Assembly (NCBI GenBank): GCA_028708425.1
Contig: JAQVYY010000039.1
Coordinates: 1 to 35,799, forward strand
Reading direction: 5' to 3'
Origin: Bacteroidales bacterium
GTDB lineage: Bacteria > Bacteroidota > Bacteroidia > Bacteroidales > Tenuifilaceae
Length of the DNA: 35,799 bases
Part shown: piece after piece, positions 1 to 9,075 of the stretch
Layout: each line of letters opens with the position of its first letter
How positions within the stretch are numbered: the first letter of the stretch is position 1
Notes under the pieces: generated by a model
What the model was told of the DNA's origin: nothing
Database searches by the model: none
The model's input: the letters and a program-made list of their open reading frames with translations, nothing else
Position numbers and translations under genes: made by a program

Positions 1-60
1 TAGTTTTTAGGGGAGGGCTTGGCTAGCGGCGAAGCCGCTAGCCAAGCCCTCCCCTCCCAA
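1..60. repeat. Perfect 22-bp palindrome with 3-base loop
   Basis: Bases 9-30 pair perfectly with 34-55 around the loop GAA, giving a very stable G+C-rich hairpin (arms start AGGGGAGGGCTTGGC). Such a hairpin could terminate transcription of a gene to the left of the window, or be an end of an interspersed repeat. The next ~45 bases contain GTCATTCCGACCGTAGGGAG and GAATCT, a sequence type often seen as dispersed intergenic repeats in bacterial genomes. The structure is seen directly; its role is inference. Confidence 0.6.
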
Positions 61-177
61 ATACAACTCAACGCCCTGTCATTCCGACCGTAGGGAGGAA
101 TCTATAAATATTAACCGGACGCCAATGTAAAAAAACAATAAATTCGAATAAAATATTTGGCGCCAAAATTATTGTAA

Positions 178-1125
178 ATGCTTGTAAATTTGTTGAATAT
201 AAGGTTTAAACAAGCCTATCGCGAAATTCTAAAAATAGGGCTGTTTCGGATAGCTGTTCTATTGGGGTTAGCTATTATGGTTTTCTTCTTTCTGTTTATG
301 CAAGCCAGTCAGCTTCCCAATGCATCGTATGCATCAATAGCTATCTTGTTACTCATAGTTGTGTTGCATATAAAAAGGGGCGATAGGCTCTTCCTTAGAA
401 TCAACTTTAATAGCTATAAATGGGTTTATTTTGTTGAGTATACTCTGGTTACCTTTCCGTTTCTCATTTTTCTTATGATACATAGTTACTGGTATTTAGC
501 CCTATCTATGGTCTTTGTTCTGGGAATTATTGTACAGCTCGACTTTAAGATAAATAGAATTTCCTATAATACGAGAATACAGCGATGGATACCCAGCCAA
601 TGCTTTGAGTGGAAAAGCGGTGCACGAAGTTCCTTTATACTGATTGTATGTGTTTGGTTGATAGGTCTTTTACTCTCGTTTTTTGTTGGCAGCGTACCCA
701 TTTCAATGATGGTGTTAGGTGTTATTTCTTTGAACTTTTTAGAAAATGGGGAGCCCTACCAAATGCTAGTTGCGTATGAAAAAGCCCCAAATAAATTTTT
801 ACTCCTCAAAATTAGGCTGCAAGTAGTTCTGTTGTCGATAGTTTGCGCTCCTTTATTTTTAAGTTTTCTCGTTTTCCATTATCAATTATGGTATATTCCG
901 TTGCTTATACTTCTAGTATTCTGTGTTTTACAGGTTTATTCCACTTTTGTAAAGTACTCTTTTTACGAGCCAAATAGTAGTTCGCCAGCTGCCCAATTGT
1001 TATTGGGTGTCGGAATAGTTAGCTTTATGGTACCTGTTTTGGTGCCATTGGTATTTTTGCTCACGTTTCGTTTCTACTTTAAAGCGAAACAAAACCTAAA
1101 CTTCTACCTAAATGATTACCATTGA
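178..1125 (+). CDS. Multi-spanning membrane protein, probable ABC exporter permease
   Basis: The 315-residue product is almost entirely hydrophobic, with roughly eight or more predicted membrane segments in two blocks (about residues 20-130 and 155-310) and no obvious soluble domain or signal peptide. I do not recognise a named family. The call as permease rests on the next gene, an ABC ATPase whose start overlaps this stop by 14 bases, so the two are almost certainly translated together and form one exporter. The substrate cannot be told. ATG at 178 is preceded by AATATTTG at 152-159, one mismatch from the Bacteroidota -7 consensus, leaving a short leader. It could alternatively be an ABC-2 type permease of a resistance or immunity transporter. 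Confidence 0.7.
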   Translation: MLVNLLNIRFKQAYREILKIGLFRIAVLLGLAIMVFFFLFMQASQLPNASYASIAILLLIVVLHIKRGDRLFLRINFNSYKWVYFVEYTLVTFPFLIFLMIHSYWYLALSMVFVLGIIVQLDFKINRISYNTRIQRWIPSQCFEWKSGARSSFILIVCVWLIGLLLSFFVGSVPISMMVLGVISLNFLENGEPYQMLVAYEKAPNKFLLLKIRLQVVLLSIVCAPLFLSFLVFHYQLWYIPLLILLVFCVLQVYSTFVKYSFYEPNSSSPAAQLLLGVGIVSFMVPVLVPLVFLLTFRFYFKAKQNLNFYLNDYH

Positions 1126-1795
1126 AAATTTATGTTTGTCGTATGGCAAGATAAAAGTGATAGAGTCTCTGGATTTAACCATTCTAGAGAACACAATTAA
1201 TGGGGTAGTGGGCTTTAATGGTTCGGGAAAAACGACGCTACTAAATGCCATATATGGGTTAAAATCGGTTGAATCGGGGACAATAAGGTGGCAAGGCGAA
1301 AAGGTAACGAAAAAAGTAATTTCATACCTGGTAACAGAGCCATTCTTTTACTCAAACATCACGGGTAACGAGTACCTGAGCCTTTTCAAAAATAGCAGTT
1401 TTGATACGAATAAATGGAATGAACTTTTCCATTTGCCCCTTAACCAGATTATTGACGAATACTCAACAGGGATGAAGAAAAAGCTGGCTGTTCTGAGCGT
1501 ATTAAAGCAGGACAAGCCGATAATGATTCTTGATGAGCCATTTAACGGCTTAGACATTGAAACCTGCCGAATTATTCGCTCGGTACTATTGCGACTGAAA
1601 GAGAAAGGTAAAACCATAATCATAACCTCGCATATCATTGAAACGCTGACCAACTTATGCGATTACATCCATTTTCTTGAGGGTGGAAAGATTCTTTTTA
1701 GCAAGGAGAAAAATGAGTTTGAAGAATTTGAAAAAGAGCTATTTCAGAACCTTGAGAATAAAAGCGCACAACTTATTATGGAGCTATTGGGGTAA
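1112..1795 (+). CDS. ABC transporter ATP-binding protein
   Basis: The 227-residue protein is one complete ABC ATPase domain. Walker A is GFNGSGKT (residues 34-41), the signature region reads YSTGMKKKLAV (around 118), Walker B is PIMILDEP followed by the D-loop NGLD, and the switch histidine is in TSHI. The signature has STGMK rather than LSGGQ, a variant common in ABC-2 type exporters (CcmA/YhaQ-like). It hydrolyses ATP at the inner face of the membrane to drive the permease encoded immediately upstream; the 14-base overlap implies translational coupling. Length is usual for a stand-alone exporter ATPase. Substrate unknown. Confidence 0.93.
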   Translation: MITIENLCLSYGKIKVIESLDLTILENTINGVVGFNGSGKTTLLNAIYGLKSVESGTIRWQGEKVTKKVISYLVTEPFFYSNITGNEYLSLFKNSSFDTNKWNELFHLPLNQIIDEYSTGMKKKLAVLSVLKQDKPIMILDEPFNGLDIETCRIIRSVLLRLKEKGKTIIITSHIIETLTNLCDYIHFLEGGKILFSKEKNEFEEFEKELFQNLENKSAQLIMELLG

Positions 1796-1815
1796 ATTGC
1801 TACATGGTTACTGTT

Positions 1816-2277
1816 TCACAAAAGCAGCTCCATTTTTAGGTTAGATAGTTCGTATTTGTTGCAATTAAATGCTACCTCTTTGAACCCCAGTTTGATATAT
1901 AAACGAATTGCACTTTTGAGTGCCGTGTTCGTTTCAAGTATGATTTTTTTCGCATTAAATGCCTTTGAGTGCTGTATGCAACACTCCATAAGCATTCTCC
2001 CTATTCCTTGCTGTTGATAGTTTTTTTTTACACCAAGCTTAAATATTTCGTACGAATTATTGCTTGATGGAATTAGCACGACAGCTCCTACAATTTTAGA
2101 GTTTACCTTTGCCAGATAGATATAACCTCCCTTATCAAACACCTCTCTTTGGGGGTGGTCGAGCATTTGCCTATCGGCATCCTCACATAAATTATTTTCA
2201 TTTAACCATTCTAGAGATAGCTCTTTATAGTCTTGCTGGTATTGTGAGCTGTAATTTACTATTTCAACCCTTTCCAT
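1816..2277 (-). CDS. GNAT family N-acetyltransferase
   Basis: The 153-residue protein has the GNAT fold signature: strand IVGAVVLIP, then the acetyl-CoA loop QQQGIGRMLM (motif A, Q-x-x-G-x-G/A), followed by helix and ILETNTALKSAIRLYIKLGF (motif B, with the typical A-x-x-x-Y-x-x-x-G-F pattern). It should transfer an acetyl group from acetyl-CoA to an amine; the acceptor cannot be predicted. It is convergent with the ABC operon and is followed upstream by about 155 bases without a gene. Length is normal for a single-domain GNAT. Confidence 0.88.
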   Translation of the reverse strand: MERVEIVNYSSQYQQDYKELSLEWLNENNLCEDADRQMLDHPQREVFDKGGYIYLAKVNSKIVGAVVLIPSSNNSYEIFKLGVKKNYQQQGIGRMLMECCIQHSKAFNAKKIILETNTALKSAIRLYIKLGFKEVAFNCNKYELSNLKMELLL

Positions 2278-2432
2278 TTAGAATGTTTTACTCGCATGCG
2301 CTATAATAGTAATAGTTACAGAGCGCTGTGCACTTTTATGTTAATCGATAATGAGGTTTGAATAGGTTAAGTATTCTGATATTCAAAACTCTATATATCG
2401 TTGTTTATGCAAAATATTTTTCTTTTTGCTTT

Positions 2433-2987
2433 CTACCCTAAGTGTTCAATCAATATTTTTGTACCCAAAGCAATAAGAATTAATCCGCTAAAAATCTCAA
2501 CCCTTTTGCCAAATTTCCCGTTGGCACATTTGCCAATAAGCATACCTGCCATTGCGCAAATGAAAGTTATAATTCCAACAATTAGTACCGATTGATAGAT
2601 GTTTACATCGATAAAAGCAAAGCTAACCCCAACAACCAGAGCATCAATACTTGTTGCTAACCCCATTAGGACAAGCACCCCGAAAACTAAAGGATTTACC
2701 TTTTTCTCTTCGTCCTCTTTAAACGAGCCAACAATTATATTTACCCCCACAATTGTTAGCAACCCAAAAGCAATCCAGTGGTCAATACTTGACATGTATT
2801 TCACAATCTGTATGCCGCCAAGCCATCCAGCTAGGGGCATTGATACTTGAAAAAGGGTTAGTACTATTGCAACCCTAATGCCCTGCCAAAATTTGATGGA
2901 ATTTTTTAGTAAACCTGTTGAAATCGATACAGCAAAAGTATCGAATGATAATCCTATACCTATAATAATAATTTCAGGAATTCCCAT
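2433..2987 (-). CDS. mntP: Manganese efflux pump MntP (DUF204)
   Basis: The 184-residue inner-membrane protein has six predicted helices arranged as two repeats of three. Each half carries the conserved acidic motif of the family: GLSFDTFAVSISTG (Asp16) in helix 1 and LATSIDALVVGVS in helix 4; a basic stretch KEDEEKKVN separates the halves. MntP exports Mn(II) from the cytoplasm. No mntP (yybP-ykoY) riboswitch is recognisable between this start and smpB, where only about 58 bases are available. It is probably transcribed alone or by read-through from the smpB pair, which lies upstream on the same strand. Confidence 0.9.
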   Translation of the reverse strand: MGIPEIIIIGIGLSFDTFAVSISTGLLKNSIKFWQGIRVAIVLTLFQVSMPLAGWLGGIQIVKYMSSIDHWIAFGLLTIVGVNIIVGSFKEDEEKKVNPLVFGVLVLMGLATSIDALVVGVSFAFIDVNIYQSVLIVGIITFICAMAGMLIGKCANGKFGKRVEIFSGLILIALGTKILIEHLG

Positions 2988-3045
2988 TTAAAACATGGTT
3001 GCTCGATTCTTATTCAGCGTCAGCAAGAAAAACCTAGATTTTTAT

Positions 3046-3507
3046 TTAGTACCGGTTCTGCTTTAGCCTGTCCATTTCTCGTTTCGATTCTTTCCTCTTA
3101 AGGTCTTCGCGCTTATCATGCAGCTTCTTTCCGCGGGCTAATCCAATATCAACCTTAGCCAATCCACGGGGGGTAACAAAAAGCTTTAGGGCAACTATGG
3201 TTAAACCTTTTTCTTGGGAACTGCGAAGAAGCTTGCGGAGCTCGGTACGGTTAAGCAGTAGCTTTCGTTCGCGCTTGGGTTCATGGTTGTTATAGGTGCC
3301 AAGCGAGTATTCGGCAATGTGCATACCCGTTAGCCATAGCTCGCCGTTTATAAATCTACAGTAGGCATCAACCATGCTAACTTTGCTCATTCTAATGGAT
3401 TTAATCTCGGTGCCGGTTAGCACAATTCCTGCCGTATAGGTCTCTAGAATTTCATACTGGAAGTATGCCTTTTTATTTTTAATTGATATTTTGGGAGGTT
3501 TTGTCAT
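3046..3507 (-). CDS. smpB: SsrA-binding protein SmpB
   Basis: The 153-residue protein matches SmpB throughout: N-terminal [20 protein letters not shown], the conserved [20 protein letters not shown], the [13 protein letters not shown] tmRNA-binding segment, [20 protein letters not shown], and a basic C-terminal tail ([19 protein letters not shown]) that mimics the codon-anticodon helix in the ribosome. SmpB delivers tmRNA to stalled ribosomes for trans-translation. It starts 8 bases after the stop of the upstream Yip1-like gene, so the two form an operon. No ssrA gene is visible in the window. Confidence 0.97.
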   Translation of the reverse strand: MTKPPKISIKNKKAYFQYEILETYTAGIVLTGTEIKSIRMSKVSMVDAYCRFINGELWLTGMHIAEYSLGTYNNHEPKRERKLLLNRTELRKLLRSSQEKGLTIVALKLFVTPRGLAKVDIGLARGKKLHDKREDLKRKESKREMDRLKQNRY

Positions 3508-3515
3508 TGCTGAAT

Positions 3516-4073
3516 CTACGAATTAATGGGTATGCTTAGAAAAAATGCTAACAGAAGTTCAATAAAAAAAAGAATGATGGCTATAACCAGAAGCGAAATT
3601 AGTAAGAAACCCGGTATTTTCTCTTCTTTTAAGTTCAAAAGTTTTTCTAGAGCGAAGTAGTAGTATACAAGACCTATTAAGCTTAGAATATACATAGGAA
3701 CTTTGGCCAACGGGGCAATATGCGATATGCTTACAAAGACCATTAAAAAGGATGAGCAAATGGCAAGAACCGTAAGCATTATCCAAAACGATGTTTGGCC
3801 TTTAAGCCCGTTTACCAGCTTGTTTATAGCCCAACTGGCCATCCAAATACTAATTACCCACTTCAAGCTAATGTATCCGAAGTATCGAATTGCCAACGAA
3901 AAATCACCCTCAGTGTTTGTGTAAACACCTATAAAACTGAGACTCCCAGCAATAATAGCGGCAGCTATTAGGATGTTAAAACCAACAATCTTTCTGTTTT
4001 GTATAGCATCCGGTAAAGCTTGCCAACCATTTTTTGGCGACCTAAAAATCTGCTTAATAATGGGAAATACCAT
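3516..4073 (-). CDS. Yip1-like integral membrane protein
   Basis: The 185-residue protein begins with a short amphipathic segment containing [16 protein letters not shown], typical of bacterial YIP1-domain proteins, followed by about five membrane helices (roughly residues 28-50, 65-90, 97-120, 128-145, 158-182). No catalytic motif is visible. The function of bacterial Yip1 proteins is unknown. It is the first gene of a two-gene unit with smpB and is divergent from the miaA-type gene, sharing a 91-base intergenic region. Family assignment is by pattern only. Confidence 0.75.
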   Translation of the reverse strand: MVFPIIKQIFRSPKNGWQALPDAIQNRKIVGFNILIAAAIIAGSLSFIGVYTNTEGDFSLAIRYFGYISLKWVISIWMASWAINKLVNGLKGQTSFWIMLTVLAICSSFLMVFVSISHIAPLAKVPMYILSLIGLVYYYFALEKLLNLKEEKIPGFLLISLLVIAIILFFIELLLAFFLSIPINS

Positions 4074-4164
4074 ATTCTTTATTAACCTTGCGCTCTGTTT
4101 ACCCTATAAATTACTGCAAAAATAGCTAAATTTACGCCAATAGAAATTGCATAACGTAAAAACA

Positions 4165-5094
4165 ATGAGCTGGAATCCAAATAGCTATAATTTGGTAACA
4201 ATTTTAGGACCAACAGCAGGCGGTAAGACCTCGGTTGCTGCCCATTTGGCGCACAATATTGGGGGTGAGGTTATTAGTGGCGACTCGCGCCAAATATATC
4301 GAGGTATGAACCTGGGCACAGGGAAAGATTTACACGACTATGTGGTTAATGGTAAGCCAGTACCGTATCATCTTATCGATATTGTTGATGCAGGATATCG
4401 ATTTAATGTTTACGAGTACCAAACGCTTTTTATTGATGCTTTTAGTAGCATAACCGAAAGGGGTGTTACCCCAATTCTGTGTGGTGGTTCTGGTTTGTAT
4501 CTCGAAGCCGCTATCAAGGGGTACAGGCTAATTCAGGTGCCTAATAATTTAGAGCTTAGGGAAGAATTGGCTACTAAAAGCCATGAAGAGCTGGTTAGCA
4601 TGCTCGCATCAATGAAGCCGCTGCATAACCATACCGATACAGAAAACCGCAAAAGACTGGTTAGGGCCATCGAAATTGAAACATACTACGCCAATACGCC
4701 CCAGCTAGATTTTGAGTACCCCAACCTGCATAATATCGTTTTTGGCGTTCGGTTTCCGCGAATGCAGCAACGCGAGCGTATTACCCAACGGTTAAGGCAA
4801 CGGCTATCGGAGGGAATGGTTGACGAGGTTAAGCTTTTGCTGGAAAAGGGTGTTGACCCTGATATTTTAGTATACTATGGCTTGGAATATAAATGGCTAA
4901 CCCAATTTGTGTTGGGGCAAATATCGTACAATGAGATGTTTGAGGGGCTAAATACCGCCATTCATCAGTTTGCCAAACGCCAAATGACCTGGTTTCGCCG
5001 AATGGAACGCAATGGTATTGATATTAACTGGATTGATGGTAACTTGCCTATGGAGCAGAAACTTGAATTTATATTTGATACCCTTAGAAAGTAG
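4165..5094 (+). CDS. miaA: tRNA dimethylallyltransferase, second-type MiaA
   Basis: The product adds a dimethylallyl group to A37 of tRNAs reading UNN codons. Visible motifs: P-loop GPTAGGKTS, then GDSRQIYRGMNLGTGK (canonical MiaA: ADSRQVYRGMDIGTAK), YHLIDIVD, the GGSGLYLEA loop, the RAIEI segment and the C-terminal QRERITQRLRQRLSEGMVDE followed by KRQMTWFRR. A TTG at 4147 would extend the frame by six residues, but ATG 4165 is preferred; TAAATTTA at 4127-4134 (one mismatch to the -7 consensus) lies upstream. The 309-residue length is normal. GTGKDL in place of GTAK.. marks it as the divergent paralog carried by many Bacteroidota beside a classical MiaA (recollection, not searched). Confidence 0.9.
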   Translation: MSWNPNSYNLVTILGPTAGGKTSVAAHLAHNIGGEVISGDSRQIYRGMNLGTGKDLHDYVVNGKPVPYHLIDIVDAGYRFNVYEYQTLFIDAFSSITERGVTPILCGGSGLYLEAAIKGYRLIQVPNNLELREELATKSHEELVSMLASMKPLHNHTDTENRKRLVRAIEIETYYANTPQLDFEYPNLHNIVFGVRFPRMQQRERITQRLRQRLSEGMVDEVKLLLEKGVDPDILVYYGLEYKWLTQFVLGQISYNEMFEGLNTAIHQFAKRQMTWFRRMERNGIDINWIDGNLPMEQKLEFIFDTLRK

Positions 5095-5287
5095 GGTGAA
5101 GTGTCTAGTTCTAAAATACGGCTACGGGTAAAACTGTATATTAAGCTGCGCTTTCAAATACCGTATTTGGTGGCTGTTTCGGCCTGACCATGCCACTCAT
5201 TTCCGTCATAATTGCCCCTAATTGATGGCGGTGTGAAATCGTTGGGGTGTAGTTGTTGTGCATTGGCTTAGTCGATTAGTGATAACT
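5095..5287. mobile_element. Gap with IS21-like terminal remnant
   Basis: Bases 5171-5218 (TGGCTGTTTCGGCCTGACCA then TGCCACTCATTTCCGTCATA) align closely, in the same orientation, with 31934-31982. Both show spaced TTTCGG/TTTCCGTC and TGCCAC units, the arrangement of the repeated terminal motifs of IS21-family elements in Bacteroidota. No transposase gene is adjacent, so this is a remnant at the downstream edge of the three-gene AT-rich operon. Recognition of the family is from memory; the internal similarity is seen directly. Confidence 0.45.
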
Positions 5288-6460
5288 TCATTTCTTTTCT
5301 GGTCTTGGAATTATGACTTTGAATTGTTCGCCTTCTATGTCATTAATTAATTCAATATTTGGCTGTTCTGTTAAAGCCCTTCTAACTCCTGAGCCCAATC
5401 CGCTAAATGGCAATGTATGAGTGCTAAAGGAAACCAGTTGGTTGTTTCTTATTACCGGATTTCCGAATTTTATATCTTCTACAGTCAAACTGTTTGGCAA
5501 CTTTCCGGGACTGATTATTTCAATACGGTTGTCAAATATGAGTAGCCTTATGGGAGAATTTTTAAAATAATCTCTGTGAACTAAAGCATTCTGTAATAAT
5601 TCTTCAATTGCAATACTTGAAATTTCCAGTTTACCCTGTATATTGAAGCTTTCTCCTGACTGAATAAGATCTAAGTTACTGTTTAAAAAATCAATACCCT
5701 TTTCAAAAAGTTCAGGAATTGTACCAGACAAATCTTTAGGTTTACTTCTGTATTGATTGCCTTCAATATCATTCCCGAAATAAGAAACAGCTTTTATTGT
5801 AAATGCTGGTTTAATAGCCTGTGGGTCTTTACCAAAAAATAGTAACCCTGCAAGTGTCAATTGATTATTTCTTAATACTCTTTTTGCCCTAAGAGCCTGT
5901 TCATATGTAAGGTTTTTTTCTTTGTAAGATTTTTCAAATTCTATTTTGAAATAATCAGAAAACCTCTTTTCATCAATATCATCAATAGAAGTTCCATGTA
6001 CTTCCATTTCGTCAGCAAGTAAGTTTCCACTATGCTGAAACAATCGCATAATTTCTGCATTATCGGTTAAAAGGCGTTTGTTTGACCCTTGTTTCACATA
6101 AATTTCACCTTTAGTAGTTTTATATGGTTTATTAATACCTTCTTGTACATGCACAATTAACACATTGCGAAATGCTCCTTTCTGCTCAATTTTTATTACT
6201 TCCGTTGCTATATAAACTGGGGGTTTTAAGTTATCTGCTACTTGAGAAACCACACGGTCATATTCTTCAATTTGCATAGATGTTAATCCAGTAATTTCTC
6301 CTGTAACGTCTTTGACGCCAATTAGAATAACTCCACCTAATGAGTTAGACATTGCAACGATTTCTTGTGCAACACTATCACGATGAGGAAGTTCTTCTTT
6401 AAACTGCACTTTGCTTGTCTCCCCAGTGCTAATTATATCCAATAATTCTAATGCGTTCAT
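5288..6460 (-). CDS. AlbA/Schlafen-type ATP-binding protein (RecG-like regulator family)
   Basis: The 390-residue protein has an N-terminal AlbA_2/Schlafen-AAA_4 domain (residues ~10-140): VQFKEELPHRDSVAQEIVA, then SLGGVILIGVKD and ITGLT. The C-terminal half carries the GHKL-like HATPase_c_4 module with IEELLQNALVHRDY (residues ~285-300), RLLIFDNRIEIISPG and GLGSGVRRA. Such proteins are annotated as putative DNA binding or RecG-like transcriptional regulators; some act in defence systems as nucleases or regulators. It is the last gene of the operon: its ATG overlaps the TGA of the PHP-ATPase gene by four bases (ATGA), so the two are coupled. The middle has no motif I recognise. Whether it cleaves nucleic acid cannot be told from sequence. 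Confidence 0.85.
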   Translation of the reverse strand: MNALELLDIISTGETSKVQFKEELPHRDSVAQEIVAMSNSLGGVILIGVKDVTGEITGLTSMQIEEYDRVVSQVADNLKPPVYIATEVIKIEQKGAFRNVLIVHVQEGINKPYKTTKGEIYVKQGSNKRLLTDNAEIMRLFQHSGNLLADEMEVHGTSIDDIDEKRFSDYFKIEFEKSYKEKNLTYEQALRAKRVLRNNQLTLAGLLFFGKDPQAIKPAFTIKAVSYFGNDIEGNQYRSKPKDLSGTIPELFEKGIDFLNSNLDLIQSGESFNIQGKLEISSIAIEELLQNALVHRDYFKNSPIRLLIFDNRIEIISPGKLPNSLTVEDIKFGNPVIRNNQLVSFSTHTLPFSGLGSGVRRALTEQPNIELINDIEGEQFKVIIPRPEKK

Positions 6461-9075
6461 TTTGATTTTATTTTTTCAATATTCCAAATACTATAAATGT
6501 TTTTTCTACGATTAAATGCCTCGTTTCCACCTTCCATTATGTCAACAATAAACCGTTGTGTTTGGTGATTATCAATAGTTCCGGAATGCACTGTAATGTT
6601 CTTTTCATCATAACTGCACGAAACAACTTTTTCACTATCACCAAGCACAGGGATATTGGCGTTATGGGTTGCAAAGATAAATTGCATATTACCCTTTATT
6701 TTTTTTAATTCTTTTATTACTTCATCGTAGATGGTTTGATTATCTAAATCATCTTCTGGCTGGTCAATAATCAATACATCATTTTCCCTTTGAGCCAATA
6801 AGAAAAGAATTAATGCTGATGCTCTTTGCCCAAGAGAATGTTTGTCTAATGATTTTCCGTTGTATTGAATCACTATTTTATTTTCTACTTTGAAAGTGAG
6901 CAATTCTTCCAGATTTTCAGAAAACCTTCTCTTAAAATCAACTACATGATTTTCATTCAAAATGTCATCCAATTTACTGCTGTCTCTGTAAATCTGAATG
7001 AAGTCTTTATAATTAGCTTCAATCTCCTGATAAGCTATTTCCCGAATCCCTGTGCCTCTAAAAACCTGCTTCATCTTGTCGGTGAGCTTATCCCTCCTGC
7101 CTTTGAATTCAACTTCAATTGAAATTTTACTTTCTGCTTCATTGATTCTTTTTACCTCTTTATTGAGAACATTATATTCTTCAAGCCAAAGGTAATCAAG
7201 TTCAGTAAGACGTTCTAATAAATTTGTTTGTAAATCGCTTCTTCTCTTTTCTGATTTTTCGATTTCTTTTAATTTCAAAAGTGCAGTTTCAATTTGCCTA
7301 TTCAGATTCAGAAAATTATCGGGGTTAATAGTGTCAGTGTTTATTTCTCGTTTAATCTTGGCAAACTCTTCTTTTAATCCTTCTTTCTTAGTATTAATTT
7401 TTGAGATAACCGCTCTTAATTTTTGTTGACTTAGTATAGAATTCTTTTTTATCGTTTTTAGTTTTTCAAACTCAATTTTTAATTCTTGAATGATTGTTTT
7501 TGCTTCTTCAAATAATTCTTTATTAACTTCTGAACCAGTAATTTCTTGTTGAAAAAAATAATCATGATTCGAAATTACAGATGCCAATTCGCTTAAATAA
7601 CTTCTGACAGTTGATTCATTTTGAACCAGTTTTGAAATATCAGAATCAAAAAGTGTTTGCTGCTTTAATTTATCCTCAACTCCTTTTTCTTTAAAAAAAT
7701 TAAGCTGATGTTTTGAGTCTTTTATTAGAGCCTCTGTATCTCTTTTTAAGTCATTTAAGTTTTCCAACTTCTTTACTTCTGACACTGTGTTTCCAACTTC
7801 TCTTTTCTTTTGCTCGATTTTAGCTTGAACTGTCTTCAATCTTGTTCCAATTAACCGTTGAATCAAATCTCCTTCAAAATCTTCTCCTTTGTTGGAAAGG
7901 TCTTTTTGTCCAAAATAAATAGGGGTATGAAAACCTGTAGCATCAATAGAAATGCCTGGTTGCAACAGGTTATTTTTGTAAACATCCTCTTTTTGACCGT
8001 ATAGTTTTTCTATCCTATATTCTTCATTTTGTCGGTTGACTATGGAAACTATGGCTTTTCCTCCGCTACCCATTGAGCGAGATACTAATGAGTTCTTATA
8101 ATTTGGGTCAGCAGCGTTAATAGGGAGTGAAATTCCAAGAACATAGCGTAAAACTTCCAATAGCGATGACTTTCCACTTCCCCTAATTCCGATTAGATTG
8201 TTGAGTTCAGGAGAAAAATCAATTTTTGTTCCCTCTAATAAACCACCTTCAAATGCAATTGATTTAATGTAAGAGTTTTTTATTTCAGGTTTGGTTTTCG
8301 GTGAAACTCTGTATTCGCTGTCAGTCAAAGCAAAGGTTAGTGCTTCAAAATTAAAGGCACCTATTTTTATATAAGTAACCTTGCCTTTCCCAATAGCATC
8401 AATCCCTCCATGCGCATTGTCAGAACCTTCAACACAAGCAATTTTACTCTTCCTATTTAACCACAGGCAAAGTTTGTTGTAATTTTCAAGATTTGCACTT
8501 TTCTGAACAGCCAAAACCCTGCTGAATGATTCTTGCTTCACAAAATCCTCTTGAGTCCTGCCTCTCAATTCCGTAAATAAACCATTCGTATCATCAATGT
8601 GAGCCAAAGCTATAAAGTAATCGTGTCCGATTTTGTCTAATGCTTCTACCGTTTCTTTCAGATTGAAATTTGAATTTGGATAATTTGGTTTGTCATAGTT
8701 AGCAATGCCATAAAAAGCATTTTCTAAGAATTTGTTGATATTATCCGTTTCACCCTGATACCATTTATCATCAAAAATTATTAAAATATGTATTCCTTCT
8801 TTCAGCGAGAATTCAACTCCTGCAAACAATCCAATACCTTCTTTGATTGCTTTTTTTCGTAAGGTAACAAATTCCTTTTTATCAAATTTATTATGATTTG
8901 TAATGACTCCGACACTGATATCTTGTTCTTTAAGTTTCTCAACATAAAGGCGACAAAAGTTATTCCCGTCAAATCCTATTTTTGAGAATTCATTATCTGC
9001 TTTTGTGTGCAAATGAAAATCAGCCCGAAGCCAAGTCGCTCCATTTTCAAAAATATTTTTAGTTTCTTTTTCCAT
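6457..9075 (-). CDS. PHP-phosphoesterase / SMC-like ATPase fusion (TrlF-like)
   Basis: The 872-residue protein opens with a PHP domain (residues ~15-230): metal-ligand motif DFHLHT (His21, His23), GVITNHN, GVEFSL, ALAHID and EGSDNAH. A P-loop ATPase is split by a long coiled coil: Walker A GIRGSGKSS (residues 296-304), coiled coils ~400-690 rich in E, K, L, then signature-like LGQRASA, Walker B VLIIDQPEDDLDN (Asp771 and Glu774) and switch FATHNAN. This is the SMC/Rad50/RecN-like layout fused to a predicted phosphoesterase, as in proteins annotated TrlF-family or 'PHP-associated AAA ATPase'. PHP domains hydrolyse phosphoester bonds with bound metals, so an ATP-gated nuclease or nucleotidase is inferred. 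It is the central gene of a three-gene operon and A+T-richer than the flanking core genes. Confidence 0.88.
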   Translation of the reverse strand: MEKETKNIFENGATWLRADFHLHTKADNEFSKIGFDGNNFCRLYVEKLKEQDISVGVITNHNKFDKKEFVTLRKKAIKEGIGLFAGVEFSLKEGIHILIIFDDKWYQGETDNINKFLENAFYGIANYDKPNYPNSNFNLKETVEALDKIGHDYFIALAHIDDTNGLFTELRGRTQEDFVKQESFSRVLAVQKSANLENYNKLCLWLNRKSKIACVEGSDNAHGGIDAIGKGKVTYIKIGAFNFEALTFALTDSEYRVSPKTKPEIKNSYIKSIAFEGGLLEGTKIDFSPELNNLIGIRGSGKSSLLEVLRYVLGISLPINAADPNYKNSLVSRSMGSGGKAIVSIVNRQNEEYRIEKLYGQKEDVYKNNLLQPGISIDATGFHTPIYFGQKDLSNKGEDFEGDLIQRLIGTRLKTVQAKIEQKKREVGNTVSEVKKLENLNDLKRDTEALIKDSKHQLNFFKEKGVEDKLKQQTLFDSDISKLVQNESTVRSYLSELASVISNHDYFFQQEITGSEVNKELFEEAKTIIQELKIEFEKLKTIKKNSILSQQKLRAVISKINTKKEGLKEEFAKIKREINTDTINPDNFLNLNRQIETALLKLKEIEKSEKRRSDLQTNLLERLTELDYLWLEEYNVLNKEVKRINEAESKISIEVEFKGRRDKLTDKMKQVFRGTGIREIAYQEIEANYKDFIQIYRDSSKLDDILNENHVVDFKRRFSENLEELLTFKVENKIVIQYNGKSLDKHSLGQRASALILFLLAQRENDVLIIDQPEDDLDNQTIYDEVIKELKKIKGNMQFIFATHNANIPVLGDSEKVVSCSYDEKNITVHSGTIDNHQTQRFIVDIMEGGNEAFNRRKNIYSIWNIEKIKSK

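Noticed and set aside
2988-3045. Mn-sensing yybP-ykoY riboswitch for mntP
   Set aside because: The gap upstream of mntP is about 58 bases and too short for this riboswitch.
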